Notes under the pieces: model-generated
Told to the model about the DNA's origin: nothing
Databases searched by the model: none
What the model saw: only the letters and a program-made list of their open reading frames with translations
From: CAVYGM01 sp963768025
GTDB lineage: Bacteria > Bacteroidota > Bacteroidia > Cytophagales > Spirosomataceae
Assembly (NCBI GenBank): GCA_963768025.1
Contig: CAVYGM010000014.1
Span: 6,340 to 70,339, forward strand
DNA: 64,000 bases
Direction: 5' to 3'
In this document: piece after piece, positions 43,024 to 52,472 of the stretch
How positions within the stretch are numbered: the first letter of the stretch is position 1
Layout of the letters: each line of letters starts with the position of its first letter
Translations under genes and position numbers: made by a program

Positions 43024-44004
43024 CTAGTCCTTTATCTGAAGGATCACCTTCCCGGCGCTCAAATTGGCTTCCATATAGCGATGGGCTTCGGCCACGTCAT
43101 GCCAGTGGTATACTTTATCCACGATGGGATGAATGGTTTTTGCAACAAACGCTTCGTAGGCAAAATCCATAAATTCCTGCGTTAACTTTATATGGTACCC
43201 GCGCGTACGAGAGCGAAGCGTGGTACCTAAAATTTGAAGCCGCTTAAAAACAATGGGGCCGATAGTAGCAGTCGTTCTCCCGCCAGCCATAACGGCCAGC
43301 ATGACCAAACGGCCATCGCGTTGCAAGGCCTGGATATTCTGGTCGAAATAGTCGCCACCTATGGGATCAATGATCAGATTGACACCTTTCCCATCCGTAC
43401 GTTCTTTCAACTCGTCAAGAAAAGGGCCTTTGCGGTAGTCAATGGCGTGACTGGCTCCCAGTTCCAGGCAGAGGCTATGCTTACCCGCCGAGGCGGTAAC
43501 CAGAACAGTGGCTTCGGCTAGCCGGGCCAATTGAATAGCCGCAGTACCTACTCCGCTTGCTCCGGCATGGAGCAGGACCGTTTCATTTTTTTGCAGCTTT
43601 CCTACCCAAAATAAAGCCTGGTAAGCCGTAAGGAACACTTCCGGCACAGCGGCGGCCTGGGCAAAGTCCCAACCTTCCGGAATGCGCATAGCCATATCCT
43701 GGTGTAGAACCGCGAATTCAGCATAGCCTCCTCCTGAAAGTAATCCAAAAACCGGGTCACCAATTTGCCAACGAGTCACCTCGCTTCCAATGGACTCCAC
43801 GACACCTGCTATTTCTAAACCCAAAATGGGACTCGCCCCTTCGGGTGGAGGGTACTTTCCCTCTCGCTGCAAGATGTCGGCGCGATTGAGGGCCGTAGCA
43901 TGAACCAGCACCCGGATTTCCTGCGGCTGAGGGGCAGGAGTTGGAAATGGGGCAAGGTACAGTTGGTCGGCTCCGCCGAATTCTTTCATTTGGATGGCCA
44001 GCAT
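43024..44004 (-). CDS. NAD(P)H quinone oxidoreductase, zinc-free MDR family (PIG3-like)
   Basis: 326 residues of the medium-chain dehydrogenase fold. The N-terminal GroES-like domain contains ALNRADILQREGKYPPP, typical of the PIG3/quinone oxidoreductase group. The nucleotide-binding motif is HAGASGVGTAAIQLAR, followed by IDPIGGDYFDQN. The structural zinc cysteines of alcohol dehydrogenases are absent. It probably reduces quinones or enals with NADPH. It stands alone, upstream of the M20 gene by 65 bases on the same strand. Confidence 0.88.
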   Translation of the reverse strand: MLAIQMKEFGGADQLYLAPFPTPAPQPQEIRVLVHATALNRADILQREGKYPPPEGASPILGLEIAGVVESIGSEVTRWQIGDPVFGLLSGGGYAEFAVLHQDMAMRIPEGWDFAQAAAVPEVFLTAYQALFWVGKLQKNETVLLHAGASGVGTAAIQLARLAEATVLVTASAGKHSLCLELGASHAIDYRKGPFLDELKERTDGKGVNLIIDPIGGDYFDQNIQALQRDGRLVMLAVMAGGRTTATIGPIVFKRLQILGTTLRSRTRGYHIKLTQEFMDFAYEAFVAKTIHPIVDKVYHWHDVAEAHRYMEANLSAGKVILQIKD

Positions 44005-44068
44005 GTTGAACGGTAGGAGTAAGTGAAATAAGAAACTTTGATTGGGCAGGGATCATCCATAAAAAGAC

Positions 44069-44106
44069 GTACCAGGATTCGGTACTAAAAGTCCGAATCC
44101 TGGTAC
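44069..44106 (-). terminator. Rho-independent terminator after the iorAB-like genes
   Basis: GTACCAGGATTCGG and CCGAATCCTGGTAC form a perfect 14-bp stem with a 10-base loop. On the minus strand CGTCTTTTT follows. It lies 20 bases after the stop of the molybdopterin subunit gene. Confidence 0.88.
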
Positions 44107-44126
44107 GCTAAAAGATAATTTGTTGA

Positions 44127-46274
44127 TCAGGAAACCCCTTTTATGACATCCTGTTCAACAAAAGGCTGCTTATAGATGCGCTTGCCCGTAGCTTTGAAAA
44201 AGGCATTTGCCACAGCTCCACCCGTGGGGGGAAGAGCGGGTTCGCCCAGGCCGGTGGGGTCAATGCCGTTATCCACAAAGTGAACATCCACTTCGGGAAT
44301 ATTCTCCATGCGAATGATCCGATACGTATTGAAATTGCTCTGCTCAGGCACTCCATTTTTGAAAGATAAGTTCCCGTACATAGCGTGTCCGATGCCGTCC
44401 ACGACTCCTCCCATAACCTGCTGTCGGGCACCGCTCTGATTAATGACTACGCCACAATCCACGGCAGCAATCACTTTGGTCAGTTCGGGCTTACCCTGCT
44501 TCATGGTTACCTCACCTACCTGCGCTACATACGACAAGTGAGAAAAATACAGGCTGAAACCCTGCGCTACCCCCTTCTTCTTGCCCCATTCTGATTTCTC
44601 GGCGGCCAATTCGGTTACGGCACGCATGCGGTCGATGTCATATTTGATATCACCAGCGGGTGCCTTCTTTGCTTTGTCCAGTAATTCCAGGCGAAACGCA
44701 ATAGGATCTTTTCCGGCCGCTGTGGCTACCTCATCCAGAAACGACTGCTCGGCGTAAGCCAGGAAGTTGGTGATGGGTGCCCGCCAGGGGCCGGTGGTAA
44801 TGGGTGACTTGTGCTCAGCCGAATCAATCAACAGGTTATCTACTGCACCCGCCGGAAAATTGCTCTCGCGGGTAGGGTTACCGGAATTGATACCAGCACC
44901 GCGTAGCTTATAACCAATCATGTTCCCTTTGGCATCGAGGGCGGCTTCAAACCGGTACTTGACCGCCGGACGGTAGTCGCCACCGGTCATGTCGTCCTCG
45001 CGGGTCCACATCAGCTTCACGGGTGCTTTGGCCAGGGCTGATATTTTAACGGCTTCCATTACGAAATCCGACGCTAAGCGACGGCCAAAGCCTCCGCCCA
45101 TACGGGTCATTTCGACAGTCACTTTCTCCGGGGGTAAGTTCAGAAACTTCGCCACATCACCCCTGGCGCCTTCGGGTCTTTGGGTAGGGCCAACCAGCTC
45201 CACTCCGTCCGCACGAACGTGCGCGAAGAAGTTCATAGGCTCCATGGGGTTGTGAGGCAGGAACGGGCACTGATACTCGCTCTTTATAACTTTGACAGCG
45301 TTTTTGAACGCCGTGTCTACGTCTCCATCCTTGCGGCGAACGGTGGCCGTCGGGGCATTGAGAAGTTCATCAAAAATTCGATCGTGATCGGAGGTACTTT
45401 CCAGCTCAGCCTCTTTTTCGTAGGTGATGTTCAAAGCCTTCTTAGCCTTCAACACCTGCCAGGTAGATTTTCCGAGGACAGCCACGTTGTTATCAAACGT
45501 AACAACATCCACAATACCCGGCATAGCCTTGGCCTTGGAGGCATCGACGGATTTCAGTTTCGTTCCAAAAGCTTCAGGCCGCTGTACAACCGCAAATAAC
45601 ATGCCTTCCCGGTAGAAATCCACGCCAAAAAGGGGCTCACCGGTTAGGATGGCTTTGTTATCCACATTGCGGATAGAAGTACCTATCAGCTTGAAGTCCT
45701 TGGGATCTTTTAAGGGTACGTCGGTTGGCGTTGGCATTTTGGAGGCATCCACGGCCAAGTCGGCGTAGGTTGCTTTCTTATTATTTCCTTTGTGCAGCAC
45801 GGTGCCACTACTGGTGGTACATTCGCTGGCCGGAACTCCCCAGCGCTGGGCGGCCGTATTGATAAACAACTGCCGGGCCGTGGCACCCGCCTGGCGCAGG
45901 CGCTTCCAGGAATGGGGAATAGACCCACTGCCACCCGCTACCTGGCGCTGAAACTTCACCGTATCCAGGGGAGCCTGCGCCACCTGTACCTGTTTCCAGT
46001 CTACGTCCAGCTCTTCGGCTACCACAATGGGGAAGGCAGTTTTGATACCCTGCCCTACTTCCGGATTGGGTGAGAATATGGTAATCTTCCCCTCGGGGGA
46101 GATAGATAGATAACTATTGAATTCAATAGAAGGAGCCGCTACTTCGGCAGTGGCATTGAGTACGGCTGGTTTGGCCTGGGAGTTGGTCCAGTTGAACCCC
46201 AAAAGCAAGCCCCCACCCGCCGCAGAAGCCAATTTCATGAAATCGCGTCTGTTGGTATTTGGTAGTGTTGACAT
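44127..46274 (-). CDS. Molybdopterin-binding aldehyde/xanthine oxidase-type subunit (IorB-like)
   Basis: 715 residues from the ATG at 46274, which gives a twin-arginine signal (NRRDFMKLASAAGGGLLLGF); the longer frame to 46343 overlaps the small-subunit gene. Family motifs are GIKTAFPIVVAEELDVDW, NPMEPMNFFAH, TRMGGGFGRRLASDF, GPWRAPITN and the end PPTGGAVANAFFKATGKRIY. It holds the molybdenum cofactor in a periplasmic enzyme of the isoquinoline 1-oxidoreductase type that hydroxylates N-heterocycles or aldehydes. Its iron-sulfur partner is encoded directly upstream and there is no FAD subunit, which is normal for this type. Confidence 0.92.
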   Translation of the reverse strand: MSTLPNTNRRDFMKLASAAGGGLLLGFNWTNSQAKPAVLNATAEVAAPSIEFNSYLSISPEGKITIFSPNPEVGQGIKTAFPIVVAEELDVDWKQVQVAQAPLDTVKFQRQVAGGSGSIPHSWKRLRQAGATARQLFINTAAQRWGVPASECTTSSGTVLHKGNNKKATYADLAVDASKMPTPTDVPLKDPKDFKLIGTSIRNVDNKAILTGEPLFGVDFYREGMLFAVVQRPEAFGTKLKSVDASKAKAMPGIVDVVTFDNNVAVLGKSTWQVLKAKKALNITYEKEAELESTSDHDRIFDELLNAPTATVRRKDGDVDTAFKNAVKVIKSEYQCPFLPHNPMEPMNFFAHVRADGVELVGPTQRPEGARGDVAKFLNLPPEKVTVEMTRMGGGFGRRLASDFVMEAVKISALAKAPVKLMWTREDDMTGGDYRPAVKYRFEAALDAKGNMIGYKLRGAGINSGNPTRESNFPAGAVDNLLIDSAEHKSPITTGPWRAPITNFLAYAEQSFLDEVATAAGKDPIAFRLELLDKAKKAPAGDIKYDIDRMRAVTELAAEKSEWGKKKGVAQGFSLYFSHLSYVAQVGEVTMKQGKPELTKVIAAVDCGVVINQSGARQQVMGGVVDGIGHAMYGNLSFKNGVPEQSNFNTYRIIRMENIPEVDVHFVDNGIDPTGLGEPALPPTGGAVANAFFKATGKRIYKQPFVEQDVIKGVS

Positions 46275-46276
46275 GG

Positions 46277-46738
46277 CTATTTGGTTTTGGTTGAGGCTAC
46301 TTTGACAGCTTCCCGAATACGGTGGTAGGTACCACAACGGCATAGATTGCCATTCATAGCGGTTTCAATTTCTTCGGAGTTGGGTTTTGGATTTTGCTTC
46401 AAGAAAGCTGCCGCAGTCATGATCTGACCCGCCTGGCAATAGCCACACTGAGGAACATCCACTTCGTCCCACGCTTGCTGGACGGGATGGTCACCACTGG
46501 CCGAAAGACCTTCGATGGTAGTTACTTTGGAGGAACCAACGGCCGATATTGGCAAAACGCACGAACGAGTGGCGGCGTCGTTGACATGGACGGTACAGGC
46601 ACCGCACTGAGCTATTCCGCAGCCGTACTTGGTTCCAACTAGTCCCAGATTATCCCGCAAAACCCACAATAAGGGGGTGTCAGGCTCCACATCAGCCTGA
46701 TAGTTCTGGCCATTGACCTTTAATTTATATAGGGCCAT
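46277..46738 (-). CDS. (2Fe-2S) small subunit of molybdenum hydroxylase (IorA-like)
   Basis: 153 residues, the standard length. The plant-type cluster ligands are Cys40, Cys45 and Cys48 in YGCGIAQCGACTV and Cys60. The second cluster is in CGYCQAGQ and LCRCGTYHRI. It passes electrons from the molybdenum site of the large subunit to an acceptor such as a cytochrome. The stop lies 2 bases before the large-subunit start, so the pair is co-translated. It lacks its own export signal and is expected to travel with the Tat-targeted large subunit. Confidence 0.94.
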   Translation of the reverse strand: MALYKLKVNGQNYQADVEPDTPLLWVLRDNLGLVGTKYGCGIAQCGACTVHVNDAATRSCVLPISAVGSSKVTTIEGLSASGDHPVQQAWDEVDVPQCGYCQAGQIMTAAAFLKQNPKPNSEEIETAMNGNLCRCGTYHRIREAVKVASTKTK

Positions 46739-46856
46739 GATTGATTAAGATGTTTAGTTTCAGGCTAAATTAACACATGATTCTGAATAATGTTCGGCAA
46801 GGAGCTCTTAATTTTTAATGAGTGCCCCGATTGTGAGACTAGCCCCCTACTACGCC

Positions 46857-49232
46857 CTAATTTTTTCGACGATTTTCCCTTCGCTGCCGGCGCCTTTCCT
46901 TTCGATCTTCTTTGGATGGGATGTTGAAGGGCAAGACATCTATGATTTTATCAATCAGGGAAGGCTCCTCCTCCAGTTCGGATTCATCGGCCAGGAATGG
47001 GGCGCAGTCCAGTCGGCGTTCCAGATCGGGAGGGAGGGGTTCGAAAGGATCACTTTTGGAAAGAAATCCCTGCTTTACCAATCGGGATGTAAACTCGCCC
47101 CACACGGGCAACGCGGTACGCGCACCTTGACCCAGTTCCAACGTACGAAACCGCACCAGAGGACTTTCTCCTCCTACCCACACACCGGTAATGAGTCCAG
47201 GTACGATGCCGATAAACCAACCGTCGGTTTGATTCTGGGTAGTTCCGGTTTTGCCGGCAATGTCAAGGGCAAGCCCAAAAGTAGACCGTAGCCGGGCACC
47301 GCTGCCGTCGTTGACTACGGCTTGCATCATGTGCAACATCATGGCCGCATTATCGGCCGATAGTACTTGCTTCTGACGCTTGGTTTTGTTCTCACGAAGT
47401 ACGCGGCCCGTACGGTCCACAATGCGGGTGACGTACACGGGCTCGCTGACACGCCCCTGATTGGCGAAGGCCGTATAGGCTCCCACCATTTCCAGCAGGG
47501 ATAGGTTGGCCGTGCCCAGCGCCAGGGAAGGTACCGGGGGCAGCTCGCTGTGGATACCCATGGCTCGGGCCAAGCGAACGGTGGTAGGTACTCCCGTTTT
47601 AAGAATCAACTGGGCCGAAACGGTATTGACCGATTGGGATAACGCCCCTTCTAGCGAGTACTTCCCCCCGTATTGATTGTCGGAATTGCGGGGTGCCCAG
47701 CCTTCGTACTGCTCGTAGGTGGTCAGCTGGTTTTCTACGTAGTCGCAGGGGCGGACGCCTTTTTCCAGGGCAGCGGCGTACACAATGGGCTTGAAAGTAG
47801 AGCCTACCTGCCGCTGGGACAGCACATGGTCGTACTTAAAGAGGCTGTGATTAATCCCCCCTACCCAGGCCCGCACAAAGCCCGTTTCGGGTTCAATTGA
47901 CACCAAGCCCGTATTTAGGAATTTCTGATAGTAGGCCAGCGAGTCCATGGGGCTCATGGTCCGCTTGACGGCCCCATTCCAACTAAATAGCGTCATGGGT
48001 ACCTTCCGGCTAAATGCCTCCTCGATTTCGCTATCGGAAGCTCCCTGCTCTTTCATAATTCGGTAGCGGGTCGAAATCCGCTGTGCGTAGTTTAGCACCG
48101 ACTTATCCTTACCCCAGGGGGTGCGCCCGTTCCAATGCGCGTCAAATTGCTTTTGGAGGGCCGCCATGCGAACACTCACCGCCTGCTCAGCCTGGCGTTG
48201 CATTTTGGCATTCAAGGTTGTATAGATCTTAAGACCATCCGTATACAGATTGTACGGATCGCCGTTGGGTTTCTCCTGGGTAGCGCACCATTCCGCTAGC
48301 TCCACCCTGAGTTGCTCCCGGAAATAAGGAGCCAGATTTTCTTGCTTTTCTTTTTTCTCCTGCTTCAATACCAGGGCCAATTTTTTCAGCGAATCAGCCT
48401 GAGCGGGCGATAGGTACCCATACTTTGCCATTTGACCCAGAACCACATTCCGGCGTTTCTTAGATCGCTCGGGGTGGAGCCTAGGGTTATAGGACGTAGT
48501 GGCTTTCAGCATTCCTACCAGCACGGCGGCCTGTTCGGCCTTTAGATCTTTGGCGGGAGTATTGAAAAAATAACGGGAGGCTCGTTCTATCCCAAAGATG
48601 GTACCCCCGAAGGAGACGGTATTCAGGTACAATTCCAGGATTTCGTTTTTGGAATATACGTCTTCCAACCGCCGAGCCACGATCATCTCCCGGACTTTAT
48701 TGACGGGCATTTCCAGAAAATCACGATCCTGCCGTGGATACAGATTCTTGACGAGCTGCTGCGTAAGGGTGCTCCCTCCACCCGAACTTTCGTTCTTCAT
48801 GAGGAGGGTCTTGACCAGTACCCGTCCCAAACTACGGTAGTCTATGCCGCTATGCTGGTAGAAGCGTACGTCCTCGGTAGCTACCAGCGCTTTGGTAACT
48901 GTGGTGTCTATTTGTAGATAGGAAATATTGGTACGATCATAGATAAAATAGCGTCCGAGCAGGACGCTATCCGCCGAATATACCTCAGAAGCGGTGTCAT
49001 TTCGCTTATTTTTAAGCTCCTTTCGTGAGGGCATTTCCCCAAAGAAACCGATGATAATGAGGAAGTAAAACAGGACTCCCGACAAAACCAGGAACAACGA
49101 AAAGGCAGTCAGCAGCGACAGTATTAGCCGAAAGGTACCCGCGCGCCCTTTGCGTTTCCACTTTAATAGAAAAAGGGTTCTTTCAAAACCCTGTGAGATG
49201 TTTTGCCAGATAGTATTCGTAGCTCTTTTCAA
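46857..49232 (-). CDS. Class A penicillin-binding protein 1A (transglycosylase/transpeptidase)
   Basis: 791 residues. One membrane anchor lies at about 38-65. GT51 glycosyltransferase motifs follow: EDVRFYQHSGIDYRSL with the catalytic Glu, GGSTLTQQLVKNLY and RRLEDVYSKNEILELYLN. The transpeptidase has the nucleophile in VGSTFKPIVY (SxxK), SxN in LSQSVNT and KTGTT. The C-terminal tail is very basic (KEDRKERRRQRRENRRKN). It polymerises and cross-links peptidoglycan in the periplasm. It appears to be transcribed alone. Confidence 0.94.
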   Translation of the reverse strand: MKRATNTIWQNISQGFERTLFLLKWKRKGRAGTFRLILSLLTAFSLFLVLSGVLFYFLIIIGFFGEMPSRKELKNKRNDTASEVYSADSVLLGRYFIYDRTNISYLQIDTTVTKALVATEDVRFYQHSGIDYRSLGRVLVKTLLMKNESSGGGSTLTQQLVKNLYPRQDRDFLEMPVNKVREMIVARRLEDVYSKNEILELYLNTVSFGGTIFGIERASRYFFNTPAKDLKAEQAAVLVGMLKATTSYNPRLHPERSKKRRNVVLGQMAKYGYLSPAQADSLKKLALVLKQEKKEKQENLAPYFREQLRVELAEWCATQEKPNGDPYNLYTDGLKIYTTLNAKMQRQAEQAVSVRMAALQKQFDAHWNGRTPWGKDKSVLNYAQRISTRYRIMKEQGASDSEIEEAFSRKVPMTLFSWNGAVKRTMSPMDSLAYYQKFLNTGLVSIEPETGFVRAWVGGINHSLFKYDHVLSQRQVGSTFKPIVYAAALEKGVRPCDYVENQLTTYEQYEGWAPRNSDNQYGGKYSLEGALSQSVNTVSAQLILKTGVPTTVRLARAMGIHSELPPVPSLALGTANLSLLEMVGAYTAFANQGRVSEPVYVTRIVDRTGRVLRENKTKRQKQVLSADNAAMMLHMMQAVVNDGSGARLRSTFGLALDIAGKTGTTQNQTDGWFIGIVPGLITGVWVGGESPLVRFRTLELGQGARTALPVWGEFTSRLVKQGFLSKSDPFEPLPPDLERRLDCAPFLADESELEEEPSLIDKIIDVLPFNIPSKEDRKERRRQRRENRRKN

Positions 49233-49301
49233 AAGATATTGGGAGTTGAGTTCACCCGACTTTGCTCAAAAAATACGTGCCTGAGTGCTATTTCGACCAC
49301 C

Positions 49302-50123
49302 CTATTCTTCGCTTAGCCAGGTCAATTTTTCTTTGGGAATATCCTGCTCAATGGCCGAAGTAACCCTTGCCACCATACTTTCAACGGATTCATCGGGCAA
49401 AAAATGCATCGGGGGCTTAAACTGTACAGTAATTTTGGTATTTCGTTTTTTGAAACGCAGGCCTTTTTTATCAAATGCTCTCCTGAATCCATTGATTACC
49501 ACTGGCACCACTATCGGCTGATGCTCTTTGATCAGGTAGGCCGTTCCTTTGCGCACCGGAGCATAGGGCTTGGTGGTTCCCTGCGGAAAACTGACCACCC
49601 AACCATGATCAAGCCCCATGCCGATCTTGTCCTGCGCCGAGTCATCCAGGCTGCGTTTTACATTGGCCCCTTGCGCCCGCCAGGAGCGTTCCACCAGAAT
49701 AGCCCCCCCGATGCTGAACAAGCGCGGCAGAATACCGCCCTCCTTCATAGTTTCGGAGGCGGCGACGTAATAGCTCCGTGCTCGGGGAGAGAATAGATAG
49801 AAAGGGGGCGAGATGGTATCCTTGTAGCCCCATTTTACGGAACAAAAAATATGGTAAAAAGCAATGACGTCGGCAAAGTAGGTCTGATGGTTGGACAAGA
49901 ACAGCACGCCATTGTCGGGTAAGTTGTGGAGATGCTCCGTGCCTTTGATGCGGATTTTGTTTACCGCCGTGAAGCGGTAGTAGGTAAACCACCCGAAGAT
50001 CATGATCATGATCCGCTTGATGATCATGAGATTGCCAAAGGGGTCTTTCTCAAATAACCCAAGAAAATCCAGTTTTGCCAACCACTTCGGTAGTACGCTG
50101 TATGTGGTCTTGGGAGGTGTCAT
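49302..50123 (-). CDS. 1-acyl-sn-glycerol-3-phosphate acyltransferase-like protein (PlsC family)
   Basis: 273 residues from the ATG at 50123; 50156 is an alternative start 11 codons upstream. The acyltransferase blocks are LSNHQTYFADVIAF, AILVERSWR and SFPQGTTKPY (usual form FPEGTR), then PVVINGFRRAF. The catalytic histidine (79) and aspartate (85) are five residues apart, where the family usually has four. The Glu of block III is Gln. The enzyme would acylate lysophosphatidate or a related lipid at the inner membrane. Given the variant motifs, the acceptor could differ. Confidence 0.82.
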   Translation of the reverse strand: MTPPKTTYSVLPKWLAKLDFLGLFEKDPFGNLMIIKRIMIMIFGWFTYYRFTAVNKIRIKGTEHLHNLPDNGVLFLSNHQTYFADVIAFYHIFCSVKWGYKDTISPPFYLFSPRARSYYVAASETMKEGGILPRLFSIGGAILVERSWRAQGANVKRSLDDSAQDKIGMGLDHGWVVSFPQGTTKPYAPVRKGTAYLIKEHQPIVVPVVINGFRRAFDKKGLRFKKRNTKITVQFKPPMHFLPDESVESMVARVTSAIEQDIPKEKLTWLSEE

Positions 50124-50341
50124 GTGCAGTGGGTCAGGGTTGCCACAACCCGGCATCAGGTTGTACAGTGCAAGTATACATTGTTTTCTCTCAAAAGTTC
50201 CAATCCAGAACTTTTCTCCTCATTTGTTAACGATTGTTAAGGCTAAATGTATGCCTTAAACCCAGGGAGAGGGAAATTCTCTAACCCCTGATTGCGCAGC
50301 TGCACATCCTACGAACTTCAACCTACAAAAATTATACTATC

Positions 50342-51031
50342 ATGAAAACGAATCGCTGGTTTCTACTTTCTCTTTTATTTGTTCTTGGTACTGTCGGCCT
50401 TGCCTCAGCCCAATGGTCGGGCGGGGTACGCGGCGGTGCTTACACCGGCACCATTACCCGCCCCGACCTGCTCACTAGTGTTACCCCTGATTTCAACTGG
50501 TCACCGGCCATCAGCGTCGCTGTCTTTGCCGAGGGGCAATTGTCCAATAATGTGGCCGTGCGGCCCGAGTTAGTGTACCAGCAAAAGGGCTTTATGATGC
50601 GGGAAGGAACCGACCTGAACTTAGGCAAATTTCCGGTTCGCCTGGGCGTCAAATCGGCAATGAGAATTAGCTACGTAGAAACTCCGGTGCTCCTCAAACT
50701 CTCGGCCGGCAATGAATTGGCCAAAATTTACGCCATTGCGGGTCCTTCGGTGGGGTATGCTCTGGATGCGCAGATGGTCACCCGCCCGCAAGTAATCCTG
50801 GATTTGAGGCCTATTCGGACCGATATACCCCTGGATGCTCTGGGCTACAACCGCTTCGAGTTTAGTGCCATCGGTGGAGCAGGCCTTAGTCTGAAAGCCG
50901 GGGCCGGAGAAATCATGGCCGAGGCACGCTATCAGCACGGCATAAGCCGCCTGATAAACGTACCCGTGGTGCAGGCTAACGTTCGGAACCAGGGAGTGAG
51001 CTTCTCCCTGGGCTACAAGGTGCCGTTCTGA
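50342..51031 (+). CDS. Outer-membrane beta-barrel protein (porin-like family)
   Basis: 229 residues with a signal peptide cut near ASA-QW. The mature protein has alternating hydrophobic strands, a first strand with GGVRGGAYTGTI, and a last strand VSFSLGYKVPF ending in phenylalanine, the usual signal for the Bam machinery. The spacing of strands fits the eight-stranded OMP_b-brl_2 type of Bacteroidota. Its role is unknown. It has its own terminator at 51050-51081. Confidence 0.82.
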   Translation: MKTNRWFLLSLLFVLGTVGLASAQWSGGVRGGAYTGTITRPDLLTSVTPDFNWSPAISVAVFAEGQLSNNVAVRPELVYQQKGFMMREGTDLNLGKFPVRLGVKSAMRISYVETPVLLKLSAGNELAKIYAIAGPSVGYALDAQMVTRPQVILDLRPIRTDIPLDALGYNRFEFSAIGGAGLSLKAGAGEIMAEARYQHGISRLINVPVVQANVRNQGVSFSLGYKVPF

Positions 51032-51049
51032 TCTCAGAGCCTATCCTGC

Positions 51050-51081
51050 AAAAAGGTCGTTCGCTGGGGACGACCTTTTTT
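51050..51081 (+). terminator. Rho-independent terminator of the outer-membrane barrel gene
   Basis: AAAAAGGTCGT and ACGACCTTTTTT form an 11-bp stem with a 9-base loop, directly followed by the T-run, 19 bases after the stop. Confidence 0.9.
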
Positions 51082-51129
51082 CGCTATTTTTGGCTAACTT
51101 TTACCTTAGCCTTTCTAACCTGCTACCCC

Positions 51130-52365
51130 ATGCGTCACTTTTTGATTCTTCTTATTTCGATCCTGTTTGTTTATCCGGCCCATAGCCAAAAAAACAAACT
51201 TACCACCACTACCCCCTATTTCCCTGACCGACATGAGTGGATTCGGAAAGCTGCGGCAGAAGTGGGCATGGATGCCGACAAAATACAAGAGGTGATTGCT
51301 TATGCTCAACAAAACGAGGCCAAAGCCCCCCGCAACATGGAGGTGTCGCAGGCACAGAGCTTTGGAAAGGAGCCTTTTGGCGAGGGCACCGGCCCGTTCG
51401 AAACCCGGGGCGCACCCACTGGGATTATCGTAAGGCGGGGCTACCTGGTGGCTGAGTGGGGCGAGCCCAACCGGCCGGACATGACGCACAGCGTTACGAA
51501 GAGTTTTCTGTCTACGGTGGTTGGAATAGCCGTTGACAAGGGATTGATCCATAGCGTAACCGATACGGTAGCACCCTATGTACCTCCCATAGAGCTATAC
51601 ACGCCGGGACAGGTAAGCCGCCCGGCGGAGCAGTTTGGTACACCCGAGCTCATCCGGCCTTTTGATACACCCCATAACCGTACCCTGACCTGGGACGTGA
51701 TGCTGCGCCAAACGAGCGATTGGGAAGGTACCCTGTGGGGGAAACCCGAATGGGCCGACCGCCCTTCGGCCAACGCCGGTGAATGGCAAACCCGTCCCCG
51801 CGCCAAGCCAGGCAGTGTGTACGAATACAATGATGTACGGGTAAATGCCCTGGCGCTGGCCGCTACGAGCGTATGGCGCAGGCCCCTGCCACAGGTGGCA
51901 AAGGAGTACATCATGGATCCCATCGGGGCCTCCAACACCTGGCGATGGACTGGCTACCGAAACTCCTGGATCGTGCTGGATGGGCAGGCGGTACAGGCGG
52001 TTAGTGGGGGCGGGCACTGGGGTGGAGGGATGTTTATCAATGCCTACGACATGGCACGATTTGGCCTGCTTACCCTACACAAAGGCAAATGGAACGGCCA
52101 GCAGTTGATATCGGAGCAATGGATCAGGCAGGCCACCACGCCCACCGGAGCACAGCCTACCTATGGATATATGAATTTCTTTCTGAATCCCGATCACAAA
52201 TACCTGCCAAGTGCTCCCGTAACGGCTTTTGTACACATTGGCAATGGTACCAATATGGTGTATGTTGACCCCGAGAATGAGCTAGTGATGGTAGTGCGCT
52301 GGCTCGACAATAAAGCTATGGACGGAGTGGTGAAGCGGGTGTTGGATAGCATCAGTAAAAACTAA
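51130..52365 (+). CDS. Serine hydrolase, beta-lactamase (class C/DD-peptidase) family, secreted
   Basis: 411 residues with a signal peptide ending near AHS-QK. The SxxK nucleophile motif is SVTK at 121-124 in THSVTKSFLS. The second motif is the tyrosine in VYEYNDVRVN. The third, in place of KTG, appears to be HIGNGTN near the C-terminus (HxG variant). This group includes esterases, DD-peptidases and D-aminopeptidases; true beta-lactamase activity cannot be assumed. It is transcribed alone after the barrel gene and its terminator. Confidence 0.85.
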   Translation: MRHFLILLISILFVYPAHSQKNKLTTTTPYFPDRHEWIRKAAAEVGMDADKIQEVIAYAQQNEAKAPRNMEVSQAQSFGKEPFGEGTGPFETRGAPTGIIVRRGYLVAEWGEPNRPDMTHSVTKSFLSTVVGIAVDKGLIHSVTDTVAPYVPPIELYTPGQVSRPAEQFGTPELIRPFDTPHNRTLTWDVMLRQTSDWEGTLWGKPEWADRPSANAGEWQTRPRAKPGSVYEYNDVRVNALALAATSVWRRPLPQVAKEYIMDPIGASNTWRWTGYRNSWIVLDGQAVQAVSGGGHWGGGMFINAYDMARFGLLTLHKGKWNGQQLISEQWIRQATTPTGAQPTYGYMNFFLNPDHKYLPSAPVTAFVHIGNGTNMVYVDPENELVMVVRWLDNKAMDGVVKRVLDSISKN

Positions 52366-52472
52366 AATTTACATTTGAACAAGGCTGGCCCGATTTTTTA
52401 TATCATATTGTCCAATGTGGATTTTTGAGGGGTTTGGCGTATATACTGTTTGAACTTAATTTCTTCCGGAAA

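Noticed and set aside
51130..52365. Calling the serine hydrolase a beta-lactamase resistance gene
   Set aside because: The SxxK family also contains esterases and peptidases, the KTG motif is replaced, and no resistance context is present.
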